NCBI GenBank assembly: GCA_977006965.1
Contig: OZ345370.1
Coordinates: 2,418,001-2,482,000, forward strand
Length of the DNA: 64,000 nucleotides
Direction of reading: 5' to 3'
DNA from: Phymatolithon calcareum
Taxonomy: Eukaryota; Rhodophyta; Florideophyceae; Hapalidiales
Below the pieces are notes generated by a model. That model was given only the letters and a program-made list of their open reading frames with translations, ran no database searches and was not told where the DNA came from. Each line of letters starts with the position of its first letter. Position 1 is the first letter of the stretch. The position numbers and the translations under genes are program-made. Below, one piece after another: positions 11,194 through 22,000 of this stretch.

Positions 11194-13576
11194 TTACAGA
11201 GCTGGGAGTTTCGCAAACTTCATTCTTGACGGAGTAGTGTCCCCGAGTCTGCGATGCTTGTCTTCAAGATATGCTGAAAAGTTGCCTTCAAAGAAGGTGA
11301 CTTGGCCAGGGACTTGATCTCCTTCAAAAGCGAGTATATGGGTCGCTACTCGATTGAGGAACGCGATGTCATGGGACACAATAACAGCGCATCCAGCAAA
11401 TGAGAGCAAGGCATCTTCCAGATTTCGAATGAGGTACGCGTCCGCATCATTTGTCAATTCATCTATAGCCACGAATGAGGTGAGTCGGAGGAGATGCATG
11501 GGTTAGAGGATATCTAAATATATCGCAAACAGAGTTGGTCAGTCGAGGTAACATACCTCCAAGTAGCAAGTTGCCTCCGGCTTTTGTAACCTGTGCAAGC
11601 GCAAGACGATTCAGTTCACCACCGCTCAGATTTCCAACTAGCTTTTGCTGCGCACCGCCTCTGAAATTGAACCAAGACAAATATGCACGTGACTGCACAG
11701 TACGACCACCGAGGACAATTTCATCGTTGTTCTCCGCAACCGCTTCAAACACGGTCTTGTCCTTGTCCACAGATGCTCGATTCTGGTCCGCATACATATA
11801 CTGCGTTTGCATATTACGTGCAGGTTAAGAAAGCAAAACGACAGTTAGTACATTTGAAAGTTGACTTATCAAACGATTCCAAGAGCTGTTCTCGACGCAC
11901 CTTAACTGTTTCGCCTACCCTGAACTCCCCAGCGTCGGGTGTCTCTTCTCCTGTGATCATTTTCAACACTGTTGTCGGCAACCCATACATTAAGAACGCG
12001 CCACATATCACGTTGTCAGTCACTGTCGTCTAACAATCACAGTAAATGCTCTCATCTTAGAACAAGTAAACGTACGAGTCGTCTGGACGAATGAAGGATG
12101 TTGCACAAAACAAAAAGCAGACGCAAAACACGTGCAGTTAGTAACCCGGCCGGCACACGCAATCCATCTCTGCATGTGCGAGACGCAAAGAAGATCAGGC
12201 CTTACCTTTCCACTTCCATTAGGACCAATAACGCCAACAATTCCACCGCGCGGTAAAGAAAATGTCATATTCTCAAACAGCACAGCCTCCCCGAAGCCCT
12301 TCCGAACATCATTAGCCTCCACAACAATATCTCCAAGTTGCGGACCCGGAGGGATATAAATCCTATCCAGCTTCTGCCTCTTTTCGCTAGCCGCATCTTC
12401 TTCCAACAAGCTCTCGTACCGTCCAATCCTTGCTTTGGACTTTGCCTGCTGACCTTTCTGATTCGTGCGCATCCATTCCAGCTCCTGCTTTATAAGCTTC
12501 TGACGACTTGAAGCAACCTTCTCCTCTTCTGCCATCCTCTTCCCTTTCTTCTCCAAGTATGTGGAATAATTCCCCTCATACGGAAATGCCTTACCGTTAT
12601 CGATCTCCAAAATCCAATCCGTCAATGACTCCAAAAAGAATCGGTCATGAGTTACCACAATAAGTGTACCCTGAAAAGTCTCCAAAAAGCGCTCCAGCCA
12701 CAGCACCGATAGCGCATCTAAATGGTTGGTCGGTTCATCAAGTATGAGCAGCTCAGGACGCTTGAGCAGCAGCGCACATAACGCCACTCGTCTCCTTTCC
12801 CCACCACTGAGCGTATCAACTTTTGCATCACCCGGTGGGCAACGCAGCGCCTCTCTGGCACGTTCGATGTTACGATCCAATTCCCAGGCATTAGCTGCCT
12901 CGATTTTGTTTTGGAGTGTTTCCCACTCACGCTCAAGCTTCGCCCTGTCAGCGTCGGAAAGCCCCTGTTCGCCAACCCGTGTCCCAAGTTCAGTATAGCG
13001 GTCCAGCCAGCCACGCGTTTCCTTGACAGCCAAGTTGATATTGGCATCCACGGTAGTTTCCGTGAGAACGGGGTCCTGTGCTAAATAGCCGATATTGATA
13101 CCCGATTGCGGCAAAGCAACTCCATCGTACTCCGTGTCCTCACCCGCCATGATGCGCAGCAACGAGGACTTTCCAGATCCGTTCTCGCCCACAACGCCAA
13201 TCTTGACTCCGGGGAAATAGGCCAAATTGATATTCTTCAGGATATGACGACCAGATGAGAGAGTTTTGCTCACTCCGGACATCTGGTATATGTACTCCCG
13301 TCGGTTAGTATCGACGGTGTGCGCATTGGCACGGGGCGGGACGGCATTGGCAGTGCCAGCACTGGACTTAGACTTGGACTTCTTCTTCCCACCCTTTTTC
13401 GCTTTGGCTAGGTTCTTCGCGTTCAGACCCATCAATGGGACGGCGCGACCCTTGGAGGACGGGTGTGCCACTGGGCGGTCGCGCAGGGCGGGGCATTTGG
13501 ATCGCAGGGTGGGCGTCACTGCTGTTGGCAGCGGTGCAGGAGACGCAAAGGCAATGGTGGAGATCGGAGTATTCAT
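11194..13576 (-). CDS. EttA-type ABC-F ATPase, plastid-targeted, with a 7-nt microexon
   Basis: ABC-F proteins of the EttA class bind the ribosomal E site and couple ATP state to translation. Five exons fit on the minus strand: 13576-12206, 12082-12076 (7 nt), 11968-11901, 11800-11557 and 11462-11194, joining to 652 residues without a stop. ABC1 has GENGSGKSS (~130), LSGGERRR (~256) and LLILDEPTNHLD (~276). ABC2 has GPNGSGK completed by the microexon to GSGKTTLL, then LSGGELNRLALAQ and a weakened Walker B, LLLGDELTNDAD (usually LLLLDEPTNDLD). The C-terminal ATHILAFEGD and VTFFEGNFSAYLEDK are EttA hallmarks. I chose the ATG at 13576 because MNTPISTIAFASPAP followed by a basic stretch resembles a plastid transit peptide; an in-frame ATG at 13717 is possible. 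Divergent from the DUF2358 gene. Confidence 0.9.
12076..12082 (-). other. 7-nt microexon of the EttA-type gene
   Basis: On the minus strand ACGACTC is bounded by GTCCAG upstream and GTACGT downstream. The upstream intron carries a textbook TTACTAAC branch point and a T-rich tract. Including these 7 nt turns GSGK|...|TG-TTG into GSGKTTLLKM and restores frame. Without it, neither AG acceptor nearby gives an in-frame Walker A. Confidence 0.8.
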
Positions 13577-13783
13577 CTCTTCCAAGGTGGTGTTGCGTCG
13601 TCGTTGGCGTGATATACAGCACAGTGCCAAGGTCGACGATGCAGAAGTGGTGAAGATGAATAATTCTGCATCCGCAGAGACTGTGAATTGGAGATCACCG
13701 GTGGGAGATCGAATCATGAATCGTTTATTTGTTGATGTTTGATGAGCCCATGGAACATCAGTAGCAAAGCAAATATCGCGATA

Positions 13784-13891
13784 TTGTACACGTTACACCA
13801 CAAGCTCACTGTAATGTCATCAAATGTTTTTAGCCGCGGCTAAAAACATTTCATGTGTCATTACAGTGAGCTTTCCATGAAACGTGTACAA
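13784..13891. repeat. Long interrupted inverted repeat between divergent genes
   Basis: The centre is a near-perfect palindrome: AAATGTTTTTAGCCG / CGGCTAAAAACATTT around 13836-13837. Farther out, AAGCTCACTGTAATG pairs with CATTACAGTGAGCTT, and outermost TTGTACACGT pairs with ACGTGTACAA. Two short unpaired gaps interrupt the arms. It lies upstream of both the ABC-F gene and the DUF2358 gene, so it may be a MITE or a bidirectional regulatory element. Confidence 0.75.
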
Positions 13892-14143
13892 GTTTGATTG
13901 AATGTCTGTCCAAAACCCCTTCACAGCTATTGGGCAGGAAGCGAATCTCGCGGTGAGGCCGGTTTCAATCAGAATTCTGCTTAAGCGCTGTTCCGCCACC
14001 CAAAAGCTCGTGTTTGACCATAAAATATAGTCCAACCGTGTGCATCATAGTCGCGACCGCAACAGCCAGCCAGATAACCAGTTCTCCCCAAAGGCGCTTG
14101 AACGACTGACAGACCACTCCTCTAACCTTGACGTTCCTCTTCG

Positions 14144-14995
14144 ATGAGCCCCCGAAACGAAGCGGCATTCGCGACTGCCGGCGGATGTGTCTGCACCCCA
14201 GGGCGAGCGCGAAGCTTTCTCTCCCCCCAGCGGCGGGCGCGCGCAATTCCCTCAGCCGCTCGAAGGGCGCGATACACACCACTTGCCTCTCTCGCACCGC
14301 CAGGCGACGGGCGGTGTGCAGAATACTGGGCAAACGTGGGAAGTGTAATTGACGGTCTTCGAGTGGACTATCCACGTCTGCCGTTCTTGGAGCCAAGTTT
14401 GAAGGAGTACGCCGAAAACGTGACGCTACGTGCACGTGCAGGACTGCTCTGTCAGGGCCGCGCGGCATACCGCGGTGTTCTCTGGTTGTTTCGTGCACAA
14501 TTGAGGGTGTGCTTCGCTACACGCAGTGTAGCAGTGCACGGGATTTATCATGACGCTAAGGAGGGGCAAGTGTATGTGCGATGGCGGCTGACGGCTGTGC
14601 CGAGAATGGGGGTCTCCAGCGGGTCGTTCGTTTATGACGGATTGAGTGTGTATACGCTGAATGATCAGGGCTTTATTTGCGATCATTTACTGGAGAACAT
14701 TGTACGATTACGCGCGCCGTTGCGACCGCTGTTCGAGCGAGTGCTTTCTGGAAACGTCGTCACGCCGAGGGGCGCAAGGGGTGGGGTACCCGTTGGTGCT
14801 GGAGTGCCGACATGGTACGCTCTGAGAAGGGGGGAATTCGTGCCGTTGCCTCAAGAATTGCAACTGGATGCGACGCAGGGTGAGGAAGACGTCGAGCGGA
14901 TGCGGGAGCATGAGGGGAACGGTGGAGGGACGAATGAGGGGGAGGAATTCGGTCTCGGGGTGAGCTTAGTTGGCACACTTGCCGCGTCGCTTTGA
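14144..14995 (+). CDS. Plastid-type DUF2358 (NTF2-like fold) protein
   Basis: A 283-residue intronless protein starts at the ATG at 14144. The first ~50 residues are rich in Ala, Arg and Ser with few acidic residues, as in plastid transit peptides. Residues ~70-190 fit DUF2358: VDYPRLPFLEPSLKEYAENV, then a Y-x(n)-W-x-F region, VYVRWRLTAVPR, and the diagnostic YDGLSVYTLNDQGFICDH ending. The family is widespread in plants, algae and cyanobacteria and resembles NTF2/SnoaL folds, but has no established reaction. The C-terminus is low-complexity and acidic/Gly-rich. It is divergent from the ABC-F gene across the inverted repeat at 13784-13891. Confidence 0.8.
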   Translation: MSPRNEAAFATAGGCVCTPGRARSFLSPQRRARAIPSAARRARYTPLASLAPPGDGRCAEYWANVGSVIDGLRVDYPRLPFLEPSLKEYAENVTLRARAGLLCQGRAAYRGVLWLFRAQLRVCFATRSVAVHGIYHDAKEGQVYVRWRLTAVPRMGVSSGSFVYDGLSVYTLNDQGFICDHLLENIVRLRAPLRPLFERVLSGNVVTPRGARGGVPVGAGVPTWYALRRGEFVPLPQELQLDATQGEEDVERMREHEGNGGGTNEGEEFGLGVSLVGTLAASL

Positions 14996-15397
14996 GCGTC
15001 AGTGCTGTCCTGTGCATCACGAAGGAATGGATTATGCTTTACGATGTCGACGGCAGTTGAAAAAATGGATGCGACGATGATGAATAAGTTCTTCCTGACG
15101 GACGGTATTTAATGGGGATCGTTTGGGTTGTGTCGATCGAGATATATGAGTTTTTATCAGATTTTACTGTATGTATGATAACCACGTAAACAGAACGCAA
15201 AAATAGCCATCTCGACTTGAGCTCACATCGACCAACCGTCTGGACAGAGATTCATTCCACACACGCACACACGACGACACACACACGCACAACACACGAT
15301 CCATCTCGGTGCTATCACTGCCAAGGAGAACCGCGACGCACATCGGCCCGTCTGTGAGCTGTGCAATTCCGCCAGTCCTGCGGCCAAAGCTGTCATC

Positions 15398-16204
15398 ATG
15401 GCGGCGCACGCGCCAGCCTTCACAGCTGCAGCGCCGCTGCCGCGCGTATCGCACACCGGAAGTCAAGCGCGATGCGTGCGACGCACAGTAACGCCGTTCG
15501 CGGCCGCGTCCCGTGACGCGCCGGCAGCATCTGCCCCACCGGTGATCGAAACAGATACAACCGGTCTGGGCGGCGGCGGAAACGGCGCAGAGGTCGGTCT
15601 TGACGTGGACGTTCCGCCTGCCGTGTCGAGTTTTGCAGACATTGACGAGATCCTCCGGCTCGCCGACGAATTCGATCTTGGTGACTTGCGCATTGAAAGC
15701 GGTGGCATTTCCGTTGAGATCACGCGTGAGGGCGGTCGCGGCTTTGTCGACGGCGTGCTGCGACAACCGGCCGCGCCGCAGGTTGTTGCAGCGCCCCCGG
15801 CGCAAGTGGCGCAATGGGAGGGTGAGTCGGTAATCGAAAGCGATGTACAGGACGTTGACTCGGCGGCTGTGACGGAAACGGAGGAGGAGGAGGAATGGAC
15901 GGAGAAGGCAGAGGGTGAGGAAACGGAGGGGAAGAAAGCGGTGGATCCGAATGTGGTGTATGATTCGGACTTTGTGGTGACGTCGAATCGAGTCGGGTTC
16001 TTTTTCAGTGGGGCGAGGAATAAGCCGCCGTTGGTGAATGTTGGAGATCATGTGGCGTTCAATCAGCCGGTTTGCATCATTGAGCAGCTTGGACAACAGT
16101 ATGTGTATCTTTCCGAGGTTTCGGGGACGGTGACCAAGATCTTTGTGGAGGATGGGGATGCCGTACAGTACGATCAGCAGGTTATGGTTATACGTCCGGA
16201 TTAA
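15398..16204 (+). CDS. BADC-like protein: biotinyl-domain homologue lacking the biotin lysine
   Basis: A 268-residue intronless protein starts at the ATG at 15398. The N-terminus is an Ala/Arg-rich plastid transit-like sequence. Residues ~77-115 resemble the N-terminal helix region of AccB (FADIDEILRLADEFDLGDLR, then ISVEITREGG). An acidic linker follows, then a C-terminal biotinyl-like domain ending SEVSGTVTKIFVEDGDAVQY. Where AccB has the biotinylated E-A-M-K motif, this has IEQLGQQ with no lysine. Plant BADC proteins, negative regulators that replace BCCP in plastid acetyl-CoA carboxylase, have the same E-Q-L-G. I infer a BADC-type regulator rather than a functional biotin carrier; red algal plastid genomes usually encode AccB themselves. 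An alternative is a degenerate AccB. Confidence 0.8.
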   Translation: MAAHAPAFTAAAPLPRVSHTGSQARCVRRTVTPFAAASRDAPAASAPPVIETDTTGLGGGGNGAEVGLDVDVPPAVSSFADIDEILRLADEFDLGDLRIESGGISVEITREGGRGFVDGVLRQPAAPQVVAAPPAQVAQWEGESVIESDVQDVDSAAVTETEEEEEWTEKAEGEETEGKKAVDPNVVYDSDFVVTSNRVGFFFSGARNKPPLVNVGDHVAFNQPVCIIEQLGQQYVYLSEVSGTVTKIFVEDGDAVQYDQQVMVIRPD

Positions 16205-16228
16205 TGGGTAGGTATTTTGTAGGGGATT

Positions 16229-16265
16229 GGATGGATGCATGCATGATGCATGCATGATGCATGGC
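16229..16265. repeat. Short ATGC-rich tandem palindromes
   Basis: About three overlapping ATGCATGCATG-type units lie just past the stop of the BADC-like gene. This is a self-complementary microsatellite in the presumed 3' UTR. Confidence 0.6.
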
Positions 16266-16475
16266 AAGTGCTGTATGAATTGAAGAATTTTTCCGACCTT
16301 TACTTTTTCTGCTAACCGCGTCCACTGTGCTACTCAACCGGACAAGGGGCAGACAGGGATATGCCCTATTCTATTCGAACCTTCCCTCGCCCTGTCTGCG
16401 ACCACCTCCGCTCACGGCACACTCCGACAATAGCGACGTTAAAACTCCCCTCATTCTGCAAGCAACTTTTCCACC

Positions 16476-17126
16476 TCACATGGGCCCAATCTGATTGTAA
16501 ACAGAATCCGAAATGCCCGGAATTTTGTCCGGCAATTGCCCGCGCACATTGGCGATCACAGCGTATCCAACTGCCAGTGCAATGGCATAAAACACAGACG
16601 AGTTTGCCACCTCGACGACCTGCGGCGGGAAGGCGGTGCCGAGACGAAGTCCCGTGAAAAGCTGCGGTATAATGAGTGCAATGTCAAGCACGAGCGCCTG
16701 AAAGGTATTGAATCGCACGAAGCGTGAGATATTAGGGTTGCGGACGACGAGTGCAAATAATGCTAGAAATACTCCAAACGCCACAAAGGGTACCCCGCGA
16801 TACAACGCGTAGAGCGGATACAGGGGGCCGAGAAGGAGAGAGGCCAGACCTGGAGCGGCCGCGAAGACGTAGCGTCCAAACGAAAGACTGTCCAGTGTGG
16901 GCAGGAGGTAGGGTAGCACGGAGAGTGCACGGTCGACAAGAGGTATTTCGCCGCGACCGCCGCCGCCGAATCGCATTTGCGGGACGTGAGGTTGTGAGGT
17001 GTATCTTGCAGTGTGCAGTGGTCGCAGGGAGGTGAAGGAGGAGCGGGGTAATTTTGGGTGTTGGAGAAGGACGGGGCGCGATGCAGATAGGGTGGACAGT
17101 ACGGGGGTGATTGAAAATGCAAGCAT
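16476..17126 (-). CDS. Tic20-family plastid protein import channel subunit
   Basis: A 216-residue intronless protein starts at the ATG at 17126. Residues 1-55 are Ser/Arg/Pro-rich, consistent with a transit peptide. The mature part has about four membrane segments (near 92-103, 112-127, 142-157 and 175-192). Two motifs are typical of Tic20/Ycf60: DRALSVLPYLLPTLDSLSFG and SRFVRFNTFQALVLDIALII. Tic20 sits in the plastid inner envelope and forms part of the TIC translocon. The gene converges with the BADC-like gene (stops about 270 bp apart) and its start faces the LTR element. Confidence 0.9.
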   Translation of the reverse strand: MLAFSITPVLSTLSASRPVLLQHPKLPRSSFTSLRPLHTARYTSQPHVPQMRFGGGGRGEIPLVDRALSVLPYLLPTLDSLSFGRYVFAAAPGLASLLLGPLYPLYALYRGVPFVAFGVFLALFALVVRNPNISRFVRFNTFQALVLDIALIIPQLFTGLRLGTAFPPQVVEVANSSVFYAIALAVGYAVIANVRGQLPDKIPGISDSVYNQIGPM

Positions 17127-17405
17127 GATTGCGAGGCGCTCTCTTACGGTGGAGAGTGAGTGTTAAGTCAAGACGTGCAGCATAAATAGAATTGAAAGTT
17201 AGACGCGAATGCCGGCTAGGGAGCTCAATGGGATGCAGAAAATGGTTGCTTGCTTCGGCACAACCACCTCGGTCGGGAGATTGTGGTCTAGCCTCAGTGC
17301 ACTGCGAATGCTCGGAATGGTCCGATGGACCGGTTGAGCGGACCGGTAGTGACGTACGATTTTGCCACGTGTCTTTCAAGAGGTCGGGTTGAACTTGTAC
17401 TGTAC

Positions 17406-17717
17406 TGTTGCACGAAAAGGGGGAATCGGTCTAAGGAGCGCGCGTGGTACTTGGTATGCTTGCGCGGGGTCTTGCAAGGCGGAGACGGCCGCGGAGTTAC
17501 TTGGAGAAACCCCTTAAATAGTCGCCCCAGGAGGCGACTTACAAGGAGAAGGGGCATCGAACTGGAGTGGTGCTACGGTGGAAATTGGATTGCATCGGGT
17601 TGCGGGTTTGTTCGATCGTTGTTAAGTTGAAGACGAAAGGTAAAGCGTTTTCGAGTTTGGTCCTGGATTGGACCTGTTGTTTTGGTTGCTAAAGCGCTCG
17701 CGTTGGATTACGCGACA
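17406..17717 (+). repeat. 5' LTR
   Basis: 312 bp, TG...CA termini, matching the 3' LTR base for base as far as I could compare. It contains the short inverted pair GTCGCC/GGCGAC around 17521-17538. Confidence 0.95.
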
Positions 17718-17891
17718 TAACAAATTTGTTAGACTGCGTGCAGCTGAAGCTGCAACTGTTGTGTTCAAGCAAGGGACGATTGTCTGCAACCAGGCAAGGG
17801 TTGGAGCATTCGTTGTTGTCAAGGGTTTGATTTTTGGGAATATTTGCTACGTGAAGTGTATTCATCATCTGCATACTGAAGGCTTGTCGTG

Positions 17892-19046
17892 ATGGTCAAC
17901 ACTCGTAGTAATGCTGAGAAGGAGGAGGAGGTGGACCGCATCGAGCCGGTCCACAACCAGGACTTGGGGCATGACGAAGATTTTGTCGAGGAGAATCTTT
18001 GTCCTCAGTCGTCGGCGGCTGAAAATGCTGAGGCTGCGCCGGAGCTGTCCATTGCCCAGATGCACAAGATGGTCGCCAAGATTTACGAGTCCCTATCGGT
18101 AAAGGCGGCGGAGACAAAGACCAGTGTATGCAGCTGCAGCGGACATGGAGATGTGTCTTGTGCGAGGAATGCTGTTCGAGACTCTGCTTCGCGTATTGAT
18201 CGCACACTTGGCGCAGGACGCGGACCAGATTTCCAGTACGACCGTGAGCTGGACATCTATCCCTCTCACCTTGCGTTTAAGGTGTACAACCAGGGACTGG
18301 AGAAGGTTCGTTGTAAGAGAGTTGGTGATGCGACTTTCTTCGCCGCGAAGAGAGCATGGGACCGCTTAGCCCGGGACTTCCCGGTGACCGAGGAAACTAA
18401 AAGGCGACTGCTACCGCATGCCTTTGATGCGGATGCCCGTATCGTGTACGAGGAGGTTGCGAACAATAACCTGGAGAGCTCGGTGGATGAGCTATGGAAG
18501 CTACTGGAGCGGCGTCTCTGCAACGATGTCCACCAAGCCGCGCTGCAAGACCGTTTCTTTGATATGAAGTGGAACGAACGACGAGAGCCATTCACTACGT
18601 TTGCGCAGAGGCTACGTTCGGCAGCTCTGGCACTTCCGGGTGGCGTCAAGGAGGACGTTCTACTCAACAGGCTGAAGGCTGGTGTCCCGCTGCGAATGAA
18701 GGACCAAGCGCATCTTATCTCTGGGAGTTTCGATGTTGTTGTGTCAAAGCTTAGCAGGCTATCCACTGCATTGCAGACACGCGAACAAGTCCGCGAGGTA
18801 AAGGAGGTTACCACGAGCGGTAGCTCGAACATGAACGGTTCGTCTTCGTCGAGTACCGGTCAGTTCGCACATGTGACTTGCTACTACTGCAACGAAAAGG
18901 GACACATTGCGCGCTTCTGCGAGAAGAAGAAGTCCGATCACGCGAAAATCGGAACGCTGTCGGAAAAAGAGCGAGGGAGTCGCCAAGCGCCCAAGGGGAC
19001 GGCTCCCGTAAAGCTAGCAGGGACGAAGACGGAGGGACAAAACTAA
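17892..19046 (+). CDS. Gag of the Ty3/gypsy element
   Basis: 384 residues from the ATG at 17892 (the frame is open three bases earlier at a GTG). The middle has a retrotransposon Gag-like helical region (WKLLERRLCNDVHQ, FTTFAQRLRSAALALPGGVK). The C-terminus carries one CCHC zinc knuckle, CYYCNEKGHIARFC, followed by a basic tail, which should bind the element RNA and form the particle. Its last ~170 bp overlap pol in another frame. Confidence 0.9.
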   Translation: MVNTRSNAEKEEEVDRIEPVHNQDLGHDEDFVEENLCPQSSAAENAEAAPELSIAQMHKMVAKIYESLSVKAAETKTSVCSCSGHGDVSCARNAVRDSASRIDRTLGAGRGPDFQYDRELDIYPSHLAFKVYNQGLEKVRCKRVGDATFFAAKRAWDRLARDFPVTEETKRRLLPHAFDADARIVYEEVANNNLESSVDELWKLLERRLCNDVHQAALQDRFFDMKWNERREPFTTFAQRLRSAALALPGGVKEDVLLNRLKAGVPLRMKDQAHLISGSFDVVVSKLSRLSTALQTREQVREVKEVTTSGSSNMNGSSSSSTGQFAHVTCYYCNEKGHIARFCEKKKSDHAKIGTLSEKERGSRQAPKGTAPVKLAGTKTEGQN

Positions 19047-22000
19047 AGAAGACATCTGCCTACATCAATGAACGAATTTGCTCGTGCGAGGAGCCGGTCG
19101 TCGGCGAAGGTTCACTTGAATTGGACGTTTCAGTCCAGATCGTCGCGTTTGGACAGGAGTTTTGGGTTCCTATTGATACTGCCGCGCGGTCCGTGTGGGT
19201 TGACAAAGCATGGTTCTTAAGCCATGGCGGGGTCCTGGAAGAGGACTCGGGTCCGGCGTCGGCGGCAGATGGCAGCGGACTGGACGTTGCTGGACAAGGA
19301 GAGATAACATTCATGTTGTGGGGTGACGTGTTCAAGGAAAAGGTTCGCGTGATGTCGACGCTACCCGACACCATCCTAATCGGCAAGCGCTTCTGGCGTA
19401 AGCATTCACTGGTGATGAACTTGGGCACTAATATCGGGTCCATTGTATCTGGCGGACGGCGCATCTCTGGTCCAGTGGCACCGGTGGAGGCGGCGGATAT
19501 GGACGAAGAGGTCCGCAAGGTCATTGAGGACGATGAGGTGGACGATGTACTCATGAAACATACCGACTACTCTGCCTTTTCGAAGTGTCCTATCATGCAA
19601 AAGCGGCTCAAAGATTTGCTTTGGGAGAAGCGCGCGATCTTTAAAGGGATGGGATGCATAACCGGGATTAAGCACCGAATCCAGCTGAAGGAAGACGCGA
19701 AACCGGTATGCTGTCCGATACGAAGGCGGGCACCGAAGGAGGAAGAGGTTGAAAAGGCAGCCATGGAGAAACTCTTGCGTATGGGAATCCTGGAACCTGC
19801 TGTGTCGCCGTGGGCTGCTAACAACGTCTTCGTGTCAAAGAAGGACGGCAGTGTGCGGGTCACCTCGGACTTCCGTGCTCTGAACAATGCCACGGTGACC
19901 GACTCTTACCCAATGGAAGATGTGAGGGAAACGTTGGACTGGTTGGCCACCAAGAAGGTATTCTCGACATTCGACCTAAAGGATGGCTTCTATCAAGTGG
20001 AGCTGGACGAGGAATCTAAACCATGCACCGCCATCCGTACCGTCCTCGGGCTACTGCAATACAAAAGGCTTCCGCAAGGCCTTAAGAACTCTCCCGGGAC
20101 ATTCCAGAGGATTATCAACACCATACTCGGGGACAGGAAGGGAAGAGACGTAATGGCGTTCATGGATGACACGAATGTCGGGACAGAAACAGAAGAAGAA
20201 CACTTGGACGCTTTGGAGACAATACTGGACACTTTGATAGACGCTAACGTGCGTCTAAAACTCTCCAAGTGCCATTTTGGCGTGCGAAGTGCCGAAATTC
20301 TAGGCCATTTGGTGAACGAAGATGGGCTGCAGCCGTCTGCTGCGCATGTGAAGGCGATACGTGCGTTGGTCGAGCCGGCATCCGGGGACGAGCTCATGCG
20401 ATTCCTCGGGCTTGTGAACTTTTTCTCCGATTTCGTCGACCATTTTGCGGACACAGCTCGACCATTGTATGCGGTGCTGAAGGGTACTGGGTTCTCTAAG
20501 AAGCGCCGACATGGGCAGAAACTCATAATACCAGACTGGAGTGAGCGCTGGGGAGAGGAGCAGCGCCAAAGCTGGCGAGATTTGAAGGCGGCTTTAAGTG
20601 ATCCCGAAATTCTCGCTGCACCTCGGCGAGGTGCTGAAAAGAAGGTCATGACTGACGCCAGTTCGTACGGACTGGGTGGAGTTCTTTTGCAGAAAGACGC
20701 AAACGGATGTTGGCAACCGATTGCGTACACAAGCAAGACCCTGAAGAAATCGGAGCTTGCATACACGGTAACGGAGAAGGAGTGCTACGCGGTTGTCCAT
20801 GCCCTACGGAAATGGAGGCGGTACTTGTACGGAGAAACGTTTGTTGTCATCTCTGACCATCAGGCCCTGAAGTGGTTACTGAGCCTCAAGGAACCACGCG
20901 AAAGATTGGCACGTTGGGTTTTGGAAGTCCAAGAGTTCGATTTCGAAGTGTCCTACGAGAAGGGAAGTGAGCTTGTGGTACCGGATGCGCTCAGCCGCGA
21001 TGCTGTCCGAAAGCCCCTATGCCAGCGCTGCTATAGCGACCTTGACGAGAAGGCTGCCGAGGAAGGAGTGGACGATGTTAAGGAACGGATAAGAGCAATT
21101 ACCGAGGCGACTATAACCGGAGCGGGGATATCAATCGACAAAATGCGGGCCTCACAGTCTGAGGAGTTTGCGGACGTTTCGCAACTGGCTGCAAGCGATG
21201 CCCGTATGATGGTCGACGAGGATGGCGTGCTACGAATTGCTGCAGGCGGAGACCTGGCTGTCGTGGTGCCGGTCCGGATGCGGACCCAGGTGATGCACCA
21301 TGTACATGGAACGGCCCTAACTGGCCACTACCGTTCGAGAAGGACGTTTGCGCGGATGAGGGGAAGATTTTGGTGGAAGGGATGGATGAAGGATGTCGTT
21401 CAGTTCATCTCACAATGCCTGCCGTGTACGGTCAGCGAGGATCGGAAGCCGGGACTTCAAGCTCCGTTGGAAGTCATCCATCCCAAGGGCCGGTTTGAAC
21501 AAGTTGCGTTTGACGTGCAAACAGTTACTCCGAGAACTTCGGCGGGAAATATAAAGATTCTAGCGATTGTCGATGTCTTTACCCGGTTTGTCCGCGCAGT
21601 CCCGATCCCGAACGAGAAGTCAGAGACTATTGCGCGTGTCATTGTTGGCGAATGGATTTCGGTGTTCGGACCTATGGTGCGTCTCCTGTCAGACCGTGGA
21701 CCCAATCTGGTGGGAAGCGTTGTGAATGAGATGGCTGATTTGCTCGGTATCGGTCGACTGTTGACCTATCCTCTCCATCCCCAAGCGAACGGGACAGTCG
21801 AACGCTGGAATAGAACCGTGGCCCGTGACTTGGCGAGCTTTGTGTCAACTGGAGACAGCGACTGGGATGAACATGTGGCACTATCGTGCTTTCGATACAA
21901 CACTAGCGTGTGCGAAGCGACTGGAATCACGCCGTACAAGGCGATGTTCGGCAAGGAAGCATTCGAATCATGGGGAGACCTGGACGCTGGGCGCGATGAA

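Noticed and set aside
13266-13742. 158-codon plus frame over the ABC-F N-terminus
   Set aside because: It is the antisense shadow of the ABC-F coding region.
15164-16267. 367-codon minus frame over the BADC-like gene
   Set aside because: Arg/His-rich antisense shadow of a GC-rich gene.
19993-20766. 257-codon minus frame within pol
   Set aside because: Antisense shadow of the reverse transcriptase; the sense strand carries all conserved motifs.
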